DNA from: Edolisoma coerulescens
Lineage: Eukaryota; Chordata; Aves; Passeriformes; Campephagidae
Reading direction: 5' to 3'
Length of the DNA: 64,000 bases
Assembly (NCBI GenBank): GCA_013397115.1
Contig: VWZW01007179.1
Coordinates: 1,732,176-1,796,175 of the forward strand
The position numbers were made by a program, and so were the translations under genes. Positions 1 to 12,714 of the stretch are shown piece by piece. The notes beneath the pieces were generated by a model. That model was given only the letters and a program-made list of their open reading frames with translations, searched no databases and was not told the origin of the DNA. The number at the start of each line of letters is the position of its first letter. Position 1 is the first letter of the stretch.

Positions 1-314
1 TTGTTTCCTGCAAGCCTGACCATCTGGACCTACCATATTAGTAGCTATATTTTAAATGAGCATCTTTAAAAAGGCTAACAGAAAATTCAATTAGAAAAAA
101 AACCCCAAACAAATTCCATCATTAAGGCTGCATTATGATATTCTGCAATGTGACTGAAAGTCTCAAAACTGTGACTGTGTTTATATCTCAGTGCTTGTAC
201 AGCATTAGCATGTCCTAAAAAAAGTAAACTACTTGATCTGGGAGTAAAAAAGCATTAACAAGGATTATTTCATTAATGAAAAACAAGTATGTGCTGACTT
301 TCCTTTTCTCATAC
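1..314 (-). other. VWA3A: VWA3A intron at window edge
   Basis: AT-rich sequence after the donor of the exon at 315; no exon seen. Confidence 0.7.
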
Positions 315-513
315 CTGCTTCTCCAAACCAATGAAACCTCCCCTTGGCTGCCTGTACAATTTCCTTAAAAGCCTTGGCAGTTTCCCCTGGGCTGGCATAG
401 CGGGCTGGAATAATCCCTCTGCAGTCAGTGCCCTCCACTGCACTGAGCAGACAGACATGGAGCTGTAAATCAAAACCTCTGCAGACCTCAGCCACGTAAG
501 CACTGATTGTGTG
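315..513 (-). CDS. VWA3A: VWA3A coding exon, C-terminal part of second VWA domain
   Basis: Encodes residues about 580-645, including AYVAEVCRGFDLQLHVC and KGRFHWFGEA. Acceptor ctcacag and donor GCAG|gtatga; phase 0 in, phase 1 out. This is the most 3' exon seen; the next would lie beyond the window. Confidence 0.92.
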
Positions 514-3500
514 CTGTGAGACAGAAACAAGAAACATCAGCGGTGAGCCCCTACCTCAGACAGGCTTCCATCCACTCCACTGGTCCCTGACTGATGTACA
601 AATCCTCCCCACGGCAGCAATTCAGCACAGGAACATACCCTGAGCAGCCCAATGCCCCCTCATTCCTTGCAGGTACACAACAATTGTCACTATTGCTGGT
701 GACAGGGCAACAGCTCTGCTGCAGGCAAGGGGTGAGCTGGGGTAGGTTTGGGAACCAAAGACAGAGATTGTGGACATCAAGTTAGCCGTGCACTAAAGCA
801 AAGCAGGGATGAAATTGTCCATTTGTCCCTCGTTTTCTTGTCAGCCATATGGGCTTTAATGATTTCCTAGGTTTGCCCAGAATTTCCAGAGGATTGGTAA
901 CAAAAGCAGGAGACACCTCACTGCACACACGTAGGAACTCGAGGCTGTGCACGTGGCTTAACAGCCATAGAGCACATTCACTACAAACATGTACCCAAGC
1001 AAGGGATTACTGGGATAAAAAGAGGAGTTGTCTCTACATCGTGTGCTATGGAGGTCCATTGGTAAATTATTTGTGTCTTTGTCCCCATGAGTTGCAAGGA
1101 AATGACAAAATACAAAAAAATCAGCTTGTTCAAACTCAGAAATCTGCAGGGAAATGATGTCCAGAGCTGGAGTGGGAAAGGAACCCTGAAAGCACATCTT
1201 GAATTTTCTATAATTCACACATAATTAATAATTGCTACCTCCAACACAGGACTAGCAATTGCAGAAATGGAAGGTTGGGATCCTGGCAGTTGTGCTGCCT
1301 TAGGTATGTAAAGGAGGAATATTCTGCCAATGAACTGTGATGACTGGCCATAAGGGGAAAAAAGAGAAAAATGAAATTGAGATTAGTTTTGATAGGAACT
1401 TAGAGAAGAGCTGCTATGATGACACTCACTGTTTCCTGATCAGGTATGCCTGTAGTCAGCAGGTAGAGTCCCTGTGATTTGTGCTTATCTTTGTCTTTGA
1501 AGTCAACTTCCACAGCTCTCCTGAGTGCACTCAAGAAATTTCTACTGCCCTTGCACTCCAAGCTCAACACCCACCTAAACCAAGATGTTTACAGTTCAAA
1601 GAACAAAGAAACAAAAGCTCTTGTTTCTGCTTAAAGCAATAAATAGCACTAAGTATCTTAAATAACACTGGAGTCAAAAATTTTTGAAAATGACAGAGGG
1701 CAAACCAGATTATATAATGGCCCAAATTATTTGTTCTGGTTTCTGTACTGCCAGCATGGCAAGCTAGTTTTTAAAGTAAGATACAGAGCATAAAGAAGAA
1801 AGAATTCTCTCTTAATTTTATGTGGAAAAATATTAATATAGTTGAACTTACAGAAACAGAAATGAAACCAGAGGTATAATGAAAACACTGAGGGTGTGAC
1901 TCCACAAGCAGAAAGCTGGGATTTTTTTTTCAAAGCATGTAGGAAAACCCCCATAGTTTAGCTCTCACATCCCAGCTGTATTTGAAGCAGTTTTCAATTC
2001 TTCATGTAACCTGTTCATTTTTTACAGACACTTCTGTATCTGTGTACATATATATAATGTATACATATGAAATACAAAGTCACCAAGGCTTATTAACCTT
2101 TACAGTGGTGTTTTCACAAGAAACCACCATCAACAATCAGTGTAGAACATGGCAGCCTATTTTTTTAATATTATAAACTTATAATTTTTTTTAATTGTTC
2201 ACAGTTTTTCTCTATTCTATCTGACTTCAAGGTACCTGTGAAATTCACATACATGGGGTAATTATTTGATCTTACCTCCAAGCCTTTTCTAAGTTTTCTG
2301 GTTGGGAAGGAAGCAGTTTCTGCTGCCAAGGCACAATGTCACTCCCAAATCTTTCACAGAAAGATAAGCAATTAGTTTTCAGATTATGGTTTAGAACAAG
2401 AAAAAGAGAATAAATTCACTGAAAAAGAAAAATCTCATTTGGGGTATTACAGACATAAAATTGCCTGATGCTATTTTCTATTTCAAACCATTTAATTATC
2501 CACATTTATCTATCACCCAAGGTTTGTCTGATTTTCTTTCCTGCACAGGATCCTACATGAGCTGGGAAAAGCTCAGTGGAAGGATTGTGAAAAAGGAACT
2601 CCAACCCTCAGATGCTGCCTGTATCTCTCGTGAGATAAGGGCTCTGCTCTCACACCACGTTTGGAGCTCCGTGAGCTGCTGGCTCTTACTTTTCTCTGCC
2701 AGGCACCTGCCCAGCAGTTGTGCCACATTTCTGCCTACCAGTTCTGAGTACAGAATTTAAGCACTATAATATACTAAACAATATTGGAGTTACTGTAAAA
2801 TTTAAAGGGTGCTCTCAGTTATGGTACCTAAGACACCAAAATCCTCTTCCAGTAAGTTTCTGACAGGTGAATTAATACTGTTATGAACAATACAGCAGGA
2901 TGAGTATTTGTTACAGGAATGATGCAATCAGTTCCAGTGAGCCTCACCCAAACCAGTGATTTCTAATTACTAATCTGGTCTCCAAACATCTGATCCATGC
3001 ACTCACCCAATAAGGACAAATCAGTGCTAGTCTTGCAATTACTTCACTAAAAAATGTTAAATACAATTAAAAATCTAAAATATGGCCATTAGTAACTACA
3101 ATCTCTCAGCACACTTCTTTCATTGCAATGCATTACAATTATTTTAAAAGACCCTTAAATAGTTACTTACGCTATAATATTGAAGCAATCCTTGTTTGAC
3201 ATCTGTTCCTCAAGTAAAAGTCGCAAAGAATGTTGGATATGAGAGATGTAGGTAGAGTTTGTCACTGATACATCAACAAGTATAACCACCCTATATAAAA
3301 AATATGCTTTTCATTAAAAAAAAGAAGAAAGTCTTATTTATGAATTCTTATCTTCAGTGCACTCTAACTTGTCAGGTCTTCTACCTATGTATCAAAATGT
3401 ATAAACACTGAATCTATATTTTAAAAAAAATCTGCAAAACATTAGGTGAGATTTAAAAAATTTAAAAAATAACAGTAGTGGAAACTTCTGTTTTTCCTAA

Positions 3501-6500
3501 ACTATGGAATAATCAGGGTACTGGTGACTTGTAGTGCCATAATGGCTGCTGAACCCCAAACAGGTCCTCCTCCTTCTCAGTACTTGAGTATCTAAAACCC
3601 TCCTGGAAGGCGTGGATGTTTGCCAGCCAGGAGAGCTGTTGGACACTTCACTGTCCTTTCCCCAGCCATCATCCCAGGAACACATGGAATATTACTCCAA
3701 AGACACAGGGTGAAGCTTTCTCTCAGCACCTCAGTGCCAGAGTGGGTGCTCAGGTATGGACTGACTGATGTTATCTAGCTCGTGACTTGTCTGGAGAAAA
3801 GTGTGAGTGATGAGATTCTCAGCATGCTCAGTTTTATGTCTGGCATGCAGAGACAACACAGAATGGTCACAGCTAATGGACAGGGGATAATTTGGGAGCA
3901 GTAGTGTTGAAAAGACCCACAGATGAGATGGACACTCAGTGGGATGTGAGTTCCCAGCACAACACAGTGGCCAGATGGGCAAATTCAATCCTTAACCAAT
4001 GAGCAAGAAAATCTCCAGTAACAGGGGCCTCAGCTGCCTTCCTTTTGTCTGAAACTTCATATTCAAGGTTTGTAAACAGGAAAAAGAGCAAATGTGCATT
4101 TGAGGTTGAGTAAGGCCTCGGAAAAAATGTAAATAAACATTGTTCTCAAACACATTAAGGCTTCAAACCTCACAAAAAAATCCAATACCTTCTTTCACAA
4201 ACACTTCCCCATATTCTTCTGCTAGCAACAGACAGCCAGTCAATTCGTTTCTCATAGGTTCTTACCATTTTAGCAAGGATTTTCTATGCACAAATAAAGA
4301 AAATTTATGTTAAAAATAAAATGTTCAAGTCTTTTATTACCAAATGCTTAATCCAGAAATACCATAACAGCATAGCAATGAAAAAGTAAAAAAGATTTTC
4401 ATTCATTTAGACAGTGACATTTCATTCTTAGTACAGATATGAGAACACAGTCCATGAAAAAACCATGCAGTGATAAAAAAAGCAACAAAGAATCTAAAAG
4501 TCTGTATCTCCACTTTTCCTCTTGCTAGCACGTCCCAAAACAGTGGTCAGGCATATCAAGAAAAGAAAAGAAAAGCTTTAAAAATACAGTTTTTGCAAGC
4601 TTACCCTTTCTTCAATAGCATTTTTAGGCAGTGTTCATAACAAAACACATCATTTAACACAGACACAATATTCTCAAACACATGTAATTCTTTAACACAG
4701 TATCAATTTGACATTAGGGTAATTTGTCCAAACTATACACCACGACCTTTCCAAGTATACGTAGGCATTATATGAGGGCACATCAAGCTAGAAAAGGGCA
4801 CTGAACTCGGAAATAAAGCTGTAATTTAACATGCTTTTGGAGCACAAAACACAAGCATCTACCAGTGAGCAAGGAACCACAGAAGCTGCTTTCCTTTCAG
4901 CCACTTCACACTCTCCTTTTTGGTCTGGCTGTGGAGTTCCACAGCCTTCTCATCACTCCCACTTTAATGAATTATTTGCCCTGCCTGGAAACATTCCCGT
5001 AGCCCTTTGTCAGGACTGCTAGTGAAGGGGGAAAGAAAAAGGACCGACGGAGCACTGTACAGCAAACCCTGGTTGCAAATATCCCCAAACAGCTTCTCTT
5101 TTATCCAACTTGTCCCACTCTCTGATGATCTGCATTCTGATCTAGGAGGAAATCCTCAAGAACCACTACTGCCTGCAAGAATTCCAGTGGCTGCAGACTT
5201 TCATGGACAGCTGTCTGCACATGAGTCCCTGCAGTACTTAGCTAACAAGACAATTAATGGGGAATAATTAGGTGGTAGTCTAGCCCTGACAAGGCCACAT
5301 CATGATAGACAGCTCACCTGATAGCTGTACAATACTGGCAGGTCAACATGGATATTTTTCACAGTTCCATCACACCATTCAAATGGTATCATCACTTTCT
5401 ACAAGGATAAATAGTGTTAACTGTTTAACAGAACCCAACATAAGATAGACTAACATGGAATTTCTTCCTGAGCCTTAAGAATGACATAAGTATTTGATTT
5501 GAATCTATGACTCAAATTTCAGCCTGTAGAATTTCAGCAACCTTATAAAGCACTGATTTTAATTAGAAAAATGTAGCAATAGAAAGGAAAAAATCCCACA
5601 AACCCAGGAAAAAAAGTTCCTCATCACTTGCCTCATGTAGAGTTGATGACACCGTTTTTTTAAGAATAGGTACAAAATCTTCCACAGGAGAGAAAGCATT
5701 GGGAGCCAAAACTTGATAAAGGTCTAACTTTTTAGCTATAACAAGAAACAAATACATTAAATAAAACACATACTCTGTCTTTAATTCATGTTTCATACCT
5801 GTTAAGCTTTTCTTTCTGTGCTACCTTTCAATCCATACGTCTTTAACCAGTCTGCTGAGGTTTTGGCCAGGATGCCTGGTGTCTGAATAACTAATGGTCC
5901 TCTGTGCTTTGGAGGCTTTGGGAAGAAGCTGGAAGGTGCTGTATCTGCAAGTGCTGTGGAAACCTAAAATGGATTTCAAGAAAAGCTCTTGCAAGTTTTA
6001 GTATAACATAAATGTGCAATGGATTTCAATGTCCATCTAAATCACATGGGAGTAAGTATCTTTTCATCAATTTAAAGGACTGTTGGAATTTCATTTAAAT
6101 GATCATGCACAAAGTTAGGCTAATGATCCTCTTAGATTCCCATTATGATCACAGGACAATGTTCTTTCCCTGCATTTTGGAGACTGTTTAGCAAAACATC
6201 TCCTTCACTGATTTTATTCTTAATTTGCTCTTACAAGAGATGTTCAATACAGAATATTAAAAGTTCAATTATGAAAATACCTGATTAATCATACAAATTT
6301 TTTTCATATAATGAACACTTAAAATTTCTAACCCTGATTATTCAAAGTACATCTGAAAATAAAAAGATACATACAGCTGCTGTTTTACTACTAAGCAAGC
6401 CACCAACTCTTCTTTGAAAAGTCTGTTTGATGCTCTTGAGTAGCTCCTTAGCCTTCTGGGATTCCTGAAGTAGCAGATGAAAATCACTGCTATCAAAATT

Positions 6501-9500
6501 CTGCAATTATAAAAACAAATGGGGAAAAATAAGTTAACTACTGTTCAAACACCAACTGAAACCAGCTTTCTTATTATGCTGTGCAAACATCAATATAAGA
6601 CTGCCTGGCATAGCAGAATTAGTGTAAATGTATCTAATGCACTGCATATGAATTAGTAATCATTTATAAACAAGATATTACTTTATTACTTTGAATCATG
6701 CTACAGTAAGCCACTGCTTTTATCAGCTATAAGTCAGTAAACAATAACTGCAAAGTTTCTTGCACTTTTAGGAAATGTTTTCAGTTGCAGAAAGAATTAA
6801 CCACAGGTTTATTGACCACATCCTCAGCATTTCTATGCCAGAGACTTTCAGCACCAAGTCCTACTATCAACTTCTACTCAGGTGATAATTATTTTACCTT
6901 CTCAAAGTGAAGAATCATCAAAAAGAGAGAAAAATGCTTTGCCCCTCTACCTGTCACCTACCTCTCCCTTGGAAGAGTAGCAATGATAACGGCCCCTTAC
7001 AGCTTCTGCAAGGTTCTTTAGAAATGCCTACATATAAAAATAGGAAGAGAAACAGTTACTTTGATTTGGTGGTCTCTTTTGATAACGTGGGTTGTTGGTA
7101 TTGAAGTCTCAGTAGAAACAGAAAAAGAATCTTTGAGGCTCATGTAGTGAGAAAGCTGAAATAATTATGTTTCCATCATTTGCTTACCAGTCTTATTTTA
7201 ATATGTCTAAAAAACTGACTCAGTAAAGAAAGTTACAAGATGATGCTCCAAACAATTTTTTCATGTGTGCAAATCTGCTCTGAAGAGAATACAACATTAA
7301 TTCAAGAACTCTAATGACTAGGTTAGCTTGCCCACAAGTTTATGAGAGAAGGCATTACAGCTGAATAGGAAAAACAATGGCAGGGCACTTAAGGAAGTTA
7401 AGTATTAATACAATCACTTACAAGAGAAGCAGGGTTGCAGCAATCATATGTAACAGTGTGAATCTGCAGTTTTCTCCCCAGCGTACACTGCTGGGCATAA
7501 TCACATAATATTTCCAAAGACTGATCAGGGCTGATCAAAAAAAGTAAAGAAAAAGGATATTAACAATGGCAGGAATCAAATGGGGAAAAAAGGCCATAAT
7601 GGAGAAGATGTGGAAGAACTCATCTGGTTTCATTTATTTAATCAGACATTTTAAGTTCTCCATCAGCACTGCTAGGATCACAGAGAGAAGAAAATCTTTG
7701 AATGCTCAATGCTATTTTACAGCAAAATCTATCTTATCCTCTAATCTTCCCAGAGGTGTGGACTCTTTCAGTGACATCCTTAATGACACTTAACTGATGT
7801 AAAATTATAGCTAGCAGGCTCTCAGTAGATTACTGTGATAAGTGATCTGCAAAGGAAAAACAGCTTCATACCAGAAAAGAGAAGAATAATAAATAGTAAA
7901 AAAGGGAAGAAATAAAGGCATTCAAAGGTATAAACTAAAAATACATAGAACTTGGGTCTTAAATTTTCTATTTATTTTTGTATCAAGTTCAGTTTCTTGT
8001 ACCAATCCTGCATCCAAGTTAAATCTGGTTGTTAAGACAGATAATGAACTTACCAGCTTCCTACAACAAGAACCAAGGAATTCAGTTCTTTCATTGTCAG
8101 GACATGCCTTAAGGCTTTCAGCAAATTGCAGCCTTGACCAGGCTCCAGCTCCTGTATCCACTGCCTTGCTTCATGTAGCCTAGGAGAGGGAAAAAAGAAA
8201 AAGAATATGTGCAGGTGCTAAATAAGATAGATCACAAAGATTACTACAAACCACAGGAGCAGCTAAGATATTTTATATACGAAAACCATCTTGAAACCAC
8301 TGACCACACGTCAAATTCATTGCTTTTCTCCCCTCTTAAAATCACTGCAGGCACAAGATGAAAAACACGATTACCTACAAGAGATTGCTCAAATTAAATG
8401 GAGACCTTGTTTGAAACACCTTGATTTTTCAGAGAAATTAACTTACTTACACATGAACATTGATGGTTTTTGGACTCTCCCACAGCGGTGAAATTTCTGT
8501 ACTGAATGAGAGGCAGTACAATTGCTTCTTGTAACAAAGCTGTTCATCCATTAAGCACTAATAAATAAAAAATTATGAATGCATTACTATCCATGCTGCT
8601 TCTGGTAAGGTTATTACGTAAAAGACTAAAAATAGTAATTTCCTAAAAACAGTTGTAGCAATATTTTCAGCCACCACCAAAAAAAAGCTTCCAAGAAAAA
8701 CTCACAGAGATTCAAATATTTGGTAAGGACAGAGACAAAACCTGCAAACTTATGGCATTCCAACTAATCTGTTAAAGGGGCAGGAGGCAGGGATATTTGC
8801 TGTACTGGTATCAGTTTTTCTCTTCAGTTGATGACCACTGAAACAGCAGTGATCTAGAATGCACATATTCGTCCACCAAGCAATTTCTAAAACATGGTTA
8901 GCCCATAATCATGGATAGGGATAAACAACAGTTCAGATATTTAGGTTAAGCAAACCAGACTGAGTTTTCAGAAGCTGAGTTTTCTTGAAGCAGTTTTATT
9001 TGAAACACAAAGATGAAAAACACAAATAATATAAATTGATGGTAAATAATTCCTGAATGTGGGAAATTGAATTGTACCAAGTGTCAAATTTAGACAGTAA
9101 CCCAGCTACATTTATCTTCCTTCCTTACTACAAAGTTTTCTAAAAACAAAGAGCACAATAAAGGACAAGTTTCTTCTGAGAACACAGAAAATTATTAACT
9201 CACCAAGGTTCTGACAAAAATTGTGAAGTGGGCCTTACTGTGACAAAATGTAAAGTTAAAGGAAACTATATTTACTATAAATAGCTCTGTGTACAACCTG
9301 GCTCTACCTCTTACAGCTGCTTTTGTTGGGCAAGTTTATTCCATAGAGAATGCAGACAGAATTGAGAAACTTTAACAATAACACTTCCCTTAATATTTTG
9401 AAGTATATACTGGATTTGTTTCGATCTGGACATTTACAAATACTTCACTTTCAAAGACACTTGGAGCATACTTTTCTACAACAGAAAATTTCTATTCTAT

Positions 9501-12500
9501 TGTACATTAGGATTTTAAGCAGATTTTTTTCTATTTGGTTCCTGGCTTCTAGTTCCACTAAAGCTTGATTAGTATGTCAAAATTGGCAAAATTTGTTTTA
9601 TTATTATTTACCAAAAGGTTCTTCTGAAAATCCAGTAGTCTAGGTCCATAATTCAAATGAGACACATCAACCAAAAGTCCAACTTTAGTTCCTTTTATTA
9701 CGCCAAACACCTTAAAAAAGTCACCGTAAATATTAGCATATGACAGTTTAATAATTTTACTGTTTATTCTGTACAACACCATTTTTGAATAAAGTATTAG
9801 GTATTTATTTTAATTTTAAACATTTTAGCACAAAGACGACACAGTAACAAAGTGAAGGAGGGAAAAAAAAAAGAAAAACAGAGAGTCCTACTGGCTCCCA
9901 GTTAATCCTTACAGGTGAATCATATTACCTCCTTCCCAAGGCAATTTAGCCATTAATTTAGAGGATAAATAAAAAATAACTTTGTCTATAGCATCTCCAT
10001 CAGGCTAAATCAAGCAACTGTGTGAAAAGCAGATTTTGGAATGCTGCTCCTTCCTCTATTCCCTTTGAGAGGGAGTTACATCCTGAGCCTTAGCACTGCC
10101 AGGCCCAGGAAGTGATGAACCAGCTGTGCACGACTGGGCTCCACTCCAGGTTAAGCTCAGCAGTGTCTGCTCCCATTTAAATTGTGCTGAGAGGACCTGA
10201 TGACTAAGGCTGCAAAGAGGAAGACTAAATCTAGAAAGCAGAAAACTGCATACCAATGAAAGATCAGGAAAAACAATCCACTGTCAACATCGCTGCATAT
10301 GATGTAGAACTTGTAGTAAATAAAGAAAATACAAAGGCTTTCTGGAAGCCACTTTTCACTAGTGTTCAAAAGTTAATTTATTCTTTAATGCCATATAGAG
10401 TTCCATTCTAAAAATATACTGCAAAGTTCAAGTTACCTTTCTGCTGTCCTGCAACAGCCACTGAATTCGGTGCTGATAGAGTTCAATCACTCTGACAAAA
10501 GGCAGAGCACACATTTAGCTACCTCACCCTCTCACACTGGGCTTCAATGTAACAATCAACCACCTGTCCTCATCACATCCCTTTTCTCACAGATGCAAAA
10601 TCTGTGAGAAACAGGTATTTTAAAATATGTTAAATACGCCCTTATACAACTGGTGGTTGCAGGGCTAACCAATTAAATACTTCTTCCCCTAAAGCAGCAC
10701 AACTTCCAACAGTTTTATATCAAAACAGTCATAACCTCAGTTGAAGCTAAGTGCTTCCTGTCCTCTAAAATTGTTTTACTTTAACCAACTTATTTTTAAT
10801 TTCATGCACATAGTGTTTACGAGTTGGCAAACAGGAAGTTTAAACCAACATTTTAAAGGGGAAAATCCATTTTGCTTTTTCAAAACAGAAAAGCTGCTTC
10901 TGTTTTATAAAAGCCTGGCACAGTGAGGTATGCTGAAATGGCAGCACTCCTATCAATTGTGAAGACCAGCAAAAATATTATGATTATTCTACAGCTTACT
11001 GAACCTATAACTTAAATTATTTAAGTTTCCTTGATTTTATACATTTAAAATTCACTTAGAAAACCTTCAATTTCCATGTCATGACTGCATCCATGACTTG
11101 AAACTAATCCAAGTTACACTAAGTATAACCCCAAACTACACAGTGTTACATATGGAAACCTGACCATTCACTGCCTGCCTTTCTAAAATGAGCAAACTGC
11201 TTCACATCAGCACCTGGTTGATAAGGGTCTTCCTTAAAAAAACCCAAACCTCAGTTGTAGTGACATACAATTATCCCTTACTCTAAATCTCAGCAGAAAA
11301 GATTTAATGTTGAGATACTCTGAGGCACCCAGAGATAAAAAATTAAGATTTAAGGCAGTAATGGAGATACAGAATCAGTTACACACCAAAATAGTAAACA
11401 GGATGGACACTTACTCAGAAAGTCTGGATTCAAAATCCGTAACAGTCTCCTCTGTAAACTGCATCTCTTCAGCACCATTTCCTGAATTCCTGGAGCACTG
11501 GGCATGGTTAACATCAGAGATGGACACAAGTTATGACTGACTAGAGAAAAGGCAGTGTTGTACTTACAAAATAATACTGCCTTCATTTACCAGATACTCT
11601 AATGTTAACTGCAAGGATTCCAAACTGTAGTTTCTTATCCATTCTTCGGTTGTTTGCATCTTTTGAGACTGTGTTTTCTTCATTTGTCCTCTCTACAGAT
11701 AAGAGAGAAAAACTTACATGCAGTATGAGAAATTAAATGTGCTGTTTAAATGCGACAAAAGTATAAGTCCTAAGGAAAGTTGCTGCTAGGCAGTGCATGT
11801 CCAAGAACATAACTTTATGTACTGGAATACTCTTTTGAGTGTGGGATACAAAGGAAAAGCAGCTTTCACAATACCCCTAGATTGTGAGCTAAAGGAAGGG
11901 GTAAAAGAGCTTAGTTTAGAGCAGACAGGAATTAAGAAATAGGAGAGTTCAATAAAAGAATTAAAATAAATACCCCAGTGATTTACCAGAGAGGAATAAA
12001 AATAGGTATCTCCCAAACATGCCTCAGAGTTTGAAGTGATATATATTGGCTTCTGCCTTCCTGAAGAAAAATGCAGTATCAACAGTTGATCTCATTTATT
12101 GTTTTGCCCCATTTGTTCACAGACTGATTCATCTCTGCAGAGAAACTACACGTAGTTTCATGACATCAGTAATTATGTCTATCAAACTGTCTGTGTATAT
12201 ATGCAAATGTATGTAAGGAAGCATATTAGCTGTCTATCAGTTTATTTATTTCCCACTCTGAATTTATAGTGGGTATGCATTACTGTACTAGTTGCTCCAT
12301 TTTGTAGGAAAAGTTGCCTACCAGCACATCTTGTGTCTTGCTGGTAAATCCATTATCTGGTCCTAGGTGAGGCACAGCCAAAACTCGCTTTGGTGGACAA
12401 TCACCCTGTAGATGGAATTTTGTCAACCTACAATAATTTTACGAGAGCAATTCATTACTCATAATATCCCTGTACTGTCCTAAAGTAATTTCAAGTTTTT

Positions 12501-12714
12501 TCCATAGGAACTGTTCTATACTTGACAGTGGTTTAAGCATTAATTTAAAATAGGATGTTTTGAAGGGACATAGTACATAGTTTATATGAACTATAATTTA
12601 TTTTCTAGCGACATATGAAGCCCCAGCAAGATTTTATAAGTTTCCTCACCCAGTTTTTTCTAAATATTGATCATTGTCCAACAAGCATGCCATTTTCCTG
12701 ACGTATGTATCCAT
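315..12714 (-). CDS. VWA3A: VWA3A, von Willebrand factor A domain-containing protein 3A (gene span, 3' end outside the window)
   Basis: Eighteen coding exons on the minus strand, each bounded by AG and GT (one GC) and with matching phases, give about 645 residues from an ATG at 12,712-12,714. Residues about 1-137 form a linker-like N-terminus. A first VWA fold begins near residue 145 (GLLVDVS), and a second spans about 467-645, from VVILVDVS through the strand LYLLTTGIPDQ to GRFHWFGEA. Both MIDAS-type motifs are incomplete (DVSHL and DVSVT rather than DxSxS), so metal binding is doubtful. The repeated YEKRIDWL/YQHRIQWL helix before each VWA domain suggests internal duplication. The family is linked to cilia and axonemes. 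The last roughly 100 residues lie beyond base 1. From memory the mammalian protein is about 1,180 residues, so this N-terminus looks short. Identification is by recognition of the mammalian sequence. Confidence 0.93.
1430..1574 (-). CDS. VWA3A: VWA3A coding exon with TTGIPDQ strand
   Basis: Encodes WVLSLECKGSRNFLSALRR through AVEVDFKDKDKHKSQGLYLL and TTGIPDQET. The TTGxPD segment is the position where canonical VWA domains carry the (T/S)DGxPD MIDAS loop. Donor ACA|gtgagt. Confidence 0.93.
2276..2350 (-). CDS. VWA3A: VWA3A coding exon
   Basis: A 75-base exon encoding FGSDIVPWQQKLLPSQPEN and LEKAW, joining in phase to the upstream NIIA and the downstream RWVLSL. Donor AG|gtaaga. Confidence 0.92.
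3171..3290 (-). CDS. VWA3A: VWA3A coding exon, start of second VWA domain
   Basis: Encodes VVILVDVSVTNSTYISHIQ, the first beta strand and the degenerate MIDAS DxSxT, followed by an amphipathic helix (SLRLLLEEQM). Donor GC|gtaagt. Confidence 0.94.
4189..4283 (-). CDS. VWA3A: VWA3A coding exon preceding second VWA domain
   Basis: Encodes KILAKMVRTYEKRIDWLSVA and SRRIWGSVCERR. The YEKRIDWL helix resembles YQHRIQWL before the first VWA domain. Confidence 0.92.
4558..4575. repeat. Short gaaaa pentanucleotide repeat
   Basis: Three to four gaaaa units in a VWA3A intron. Confidence 0.85.
5318..5398 (-). CDS. VWA3A: VWA3A coding exon
   Basis: Twenty-seven codons, phase 0 at both ends: KVMIPFEWCDGTVKNIHVDL then PVLYSYQ. 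Donor CAG|gtgagc. The preceding intron starts with GC. Confidence 0.92.
5632..5735 (-). CDS. VWA3A: VWA3A coding exon with a GC donor
   Basis: Encodes KKLDLYQVLAPNAFSPVEDF then VPILKKTVSSTLHE. The only donor that keeps phase is GAG|gcaagt at 5,630-5,631. The nearby GT would give the wrong phase, so this is a GC-AG intron. Confidence 0.9.
5825..5963 (-). CDS. VWA3A: VWA3A coding exon between the VWA domains
   Basis: Encodes VSTALADTAPSSFFPKPPKH, then RGPLVIQTPG and ILAKTSADWLKTYGLK. Acceptor attttag, donor AAAG|gtagca; phases 0 and 1. A proline-rich linker between the two VWA regions. Confidence 0.92.
6375..6500 (-). CDS. VWA3A: VWA3A coding exon
   Basis: Forty-two codons starting NFDSSDFHLLLQESQKAKEL and ending GGLLSSKTAA. 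Helical and lysine-rich; acceptor aattgcag, donor GCT|gtatgt; both ends phase 0. Confidence 0.91.
7422..7530 (-). CDS. VWA3A: VWA3A coding exon, end of first VWA domain
   Basis: Encodes PDQSLEILCDYAQQCTLGRK and LQIHTVTYDCCNPASL. PDQ followed by a helix and an IHTVTYD strand parallels the end of the second VWA domain. Donor CTT|gtaagt. Confidence 0.91.
8054..8179 (-). CDS. VWA3A: VWA3A coding exon, first VWA domain
   Basis: Encodes LHEARQWIQELEPGQGCNLL then KALRHVLTMKELNSLVLVVG. The GCNLLKALR helix matches GSRNFLSALRR in the second domain, supporting internal duplication. Confidence 0.92.
8451..8557 (-). CDS. VWA3A: VWA3A coding exon, first VWA domain
   Basis: Encodes CLMDEQLCYKKQLYCLSFST then EISPLWESPKTINVH. 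Acceptor tttattag, donor GT|gtaagt; phases 0 and 2. Confidence 0.9.
9612..9710 (-). CDS. VWA3A: VWA3A coding exon, start of first VWA domain
   Basis: Thirty-three codons: VFGVIKGTKVGLLVDVSHLN then YGPRLLDFQKNLL. GLLVDVS is the first beta strand; DVSHL lacks the last MIDAS serine. Confidence 0.91.
10437..10491 (-). CDS. VWA3A: VWA3A coding exon
   Basis: A short 55-base exon encoding VIELYQHRIQWLLQDSRK. Phase requires the acceptor gtcag|A. Donor AAG|gtaact. Confidence 0.88.
11415..11497 (-). CDS. VWA3A: VWA3A coding exon
   Basis: Encodes CSRNSGNGAEEMQFTEETVT then DFESRLS. The acceptor tgcccag is weak in pyrimidines, but upstream alternatives run into stops or break phase. Confidence 0.78.
11591..11692 (-). 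CDS. VWA3A: VWA3A coding exon
   Basis: Thirty-four codons: RGQMKKTQSQKMQTTEEWIR then NYSLESLQLTLEYL. Similar to the TTEEWL...SLE segment remembered for mammalian VWA3A. Donor CTG|gtaaat. Confidence 0.87.
12322..12427 (-). CDS. VWA3A: VWA3A coding exon near the N-terminus
   Basis: Encodes LTKFHLQGDCPPKRVLAVPH then LGPDNGFTSKTQDVL. The acceptor at 12,428-12,429 (attgtag) is chosen because the upstream exon ends in phase 2; a closer AG at 12,406-12,407 would break the frame. Confidence 0.82.

Noticed and set aside
12406..12427. Closer acceptor (ctacag at 12,406-12,411) for the second VWA3A coding exon
   Set aside because: It would give a phase-0 start while the upstream exon ends in phase 2. 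The acceptor at 12,428-12,429 keeps the frame.
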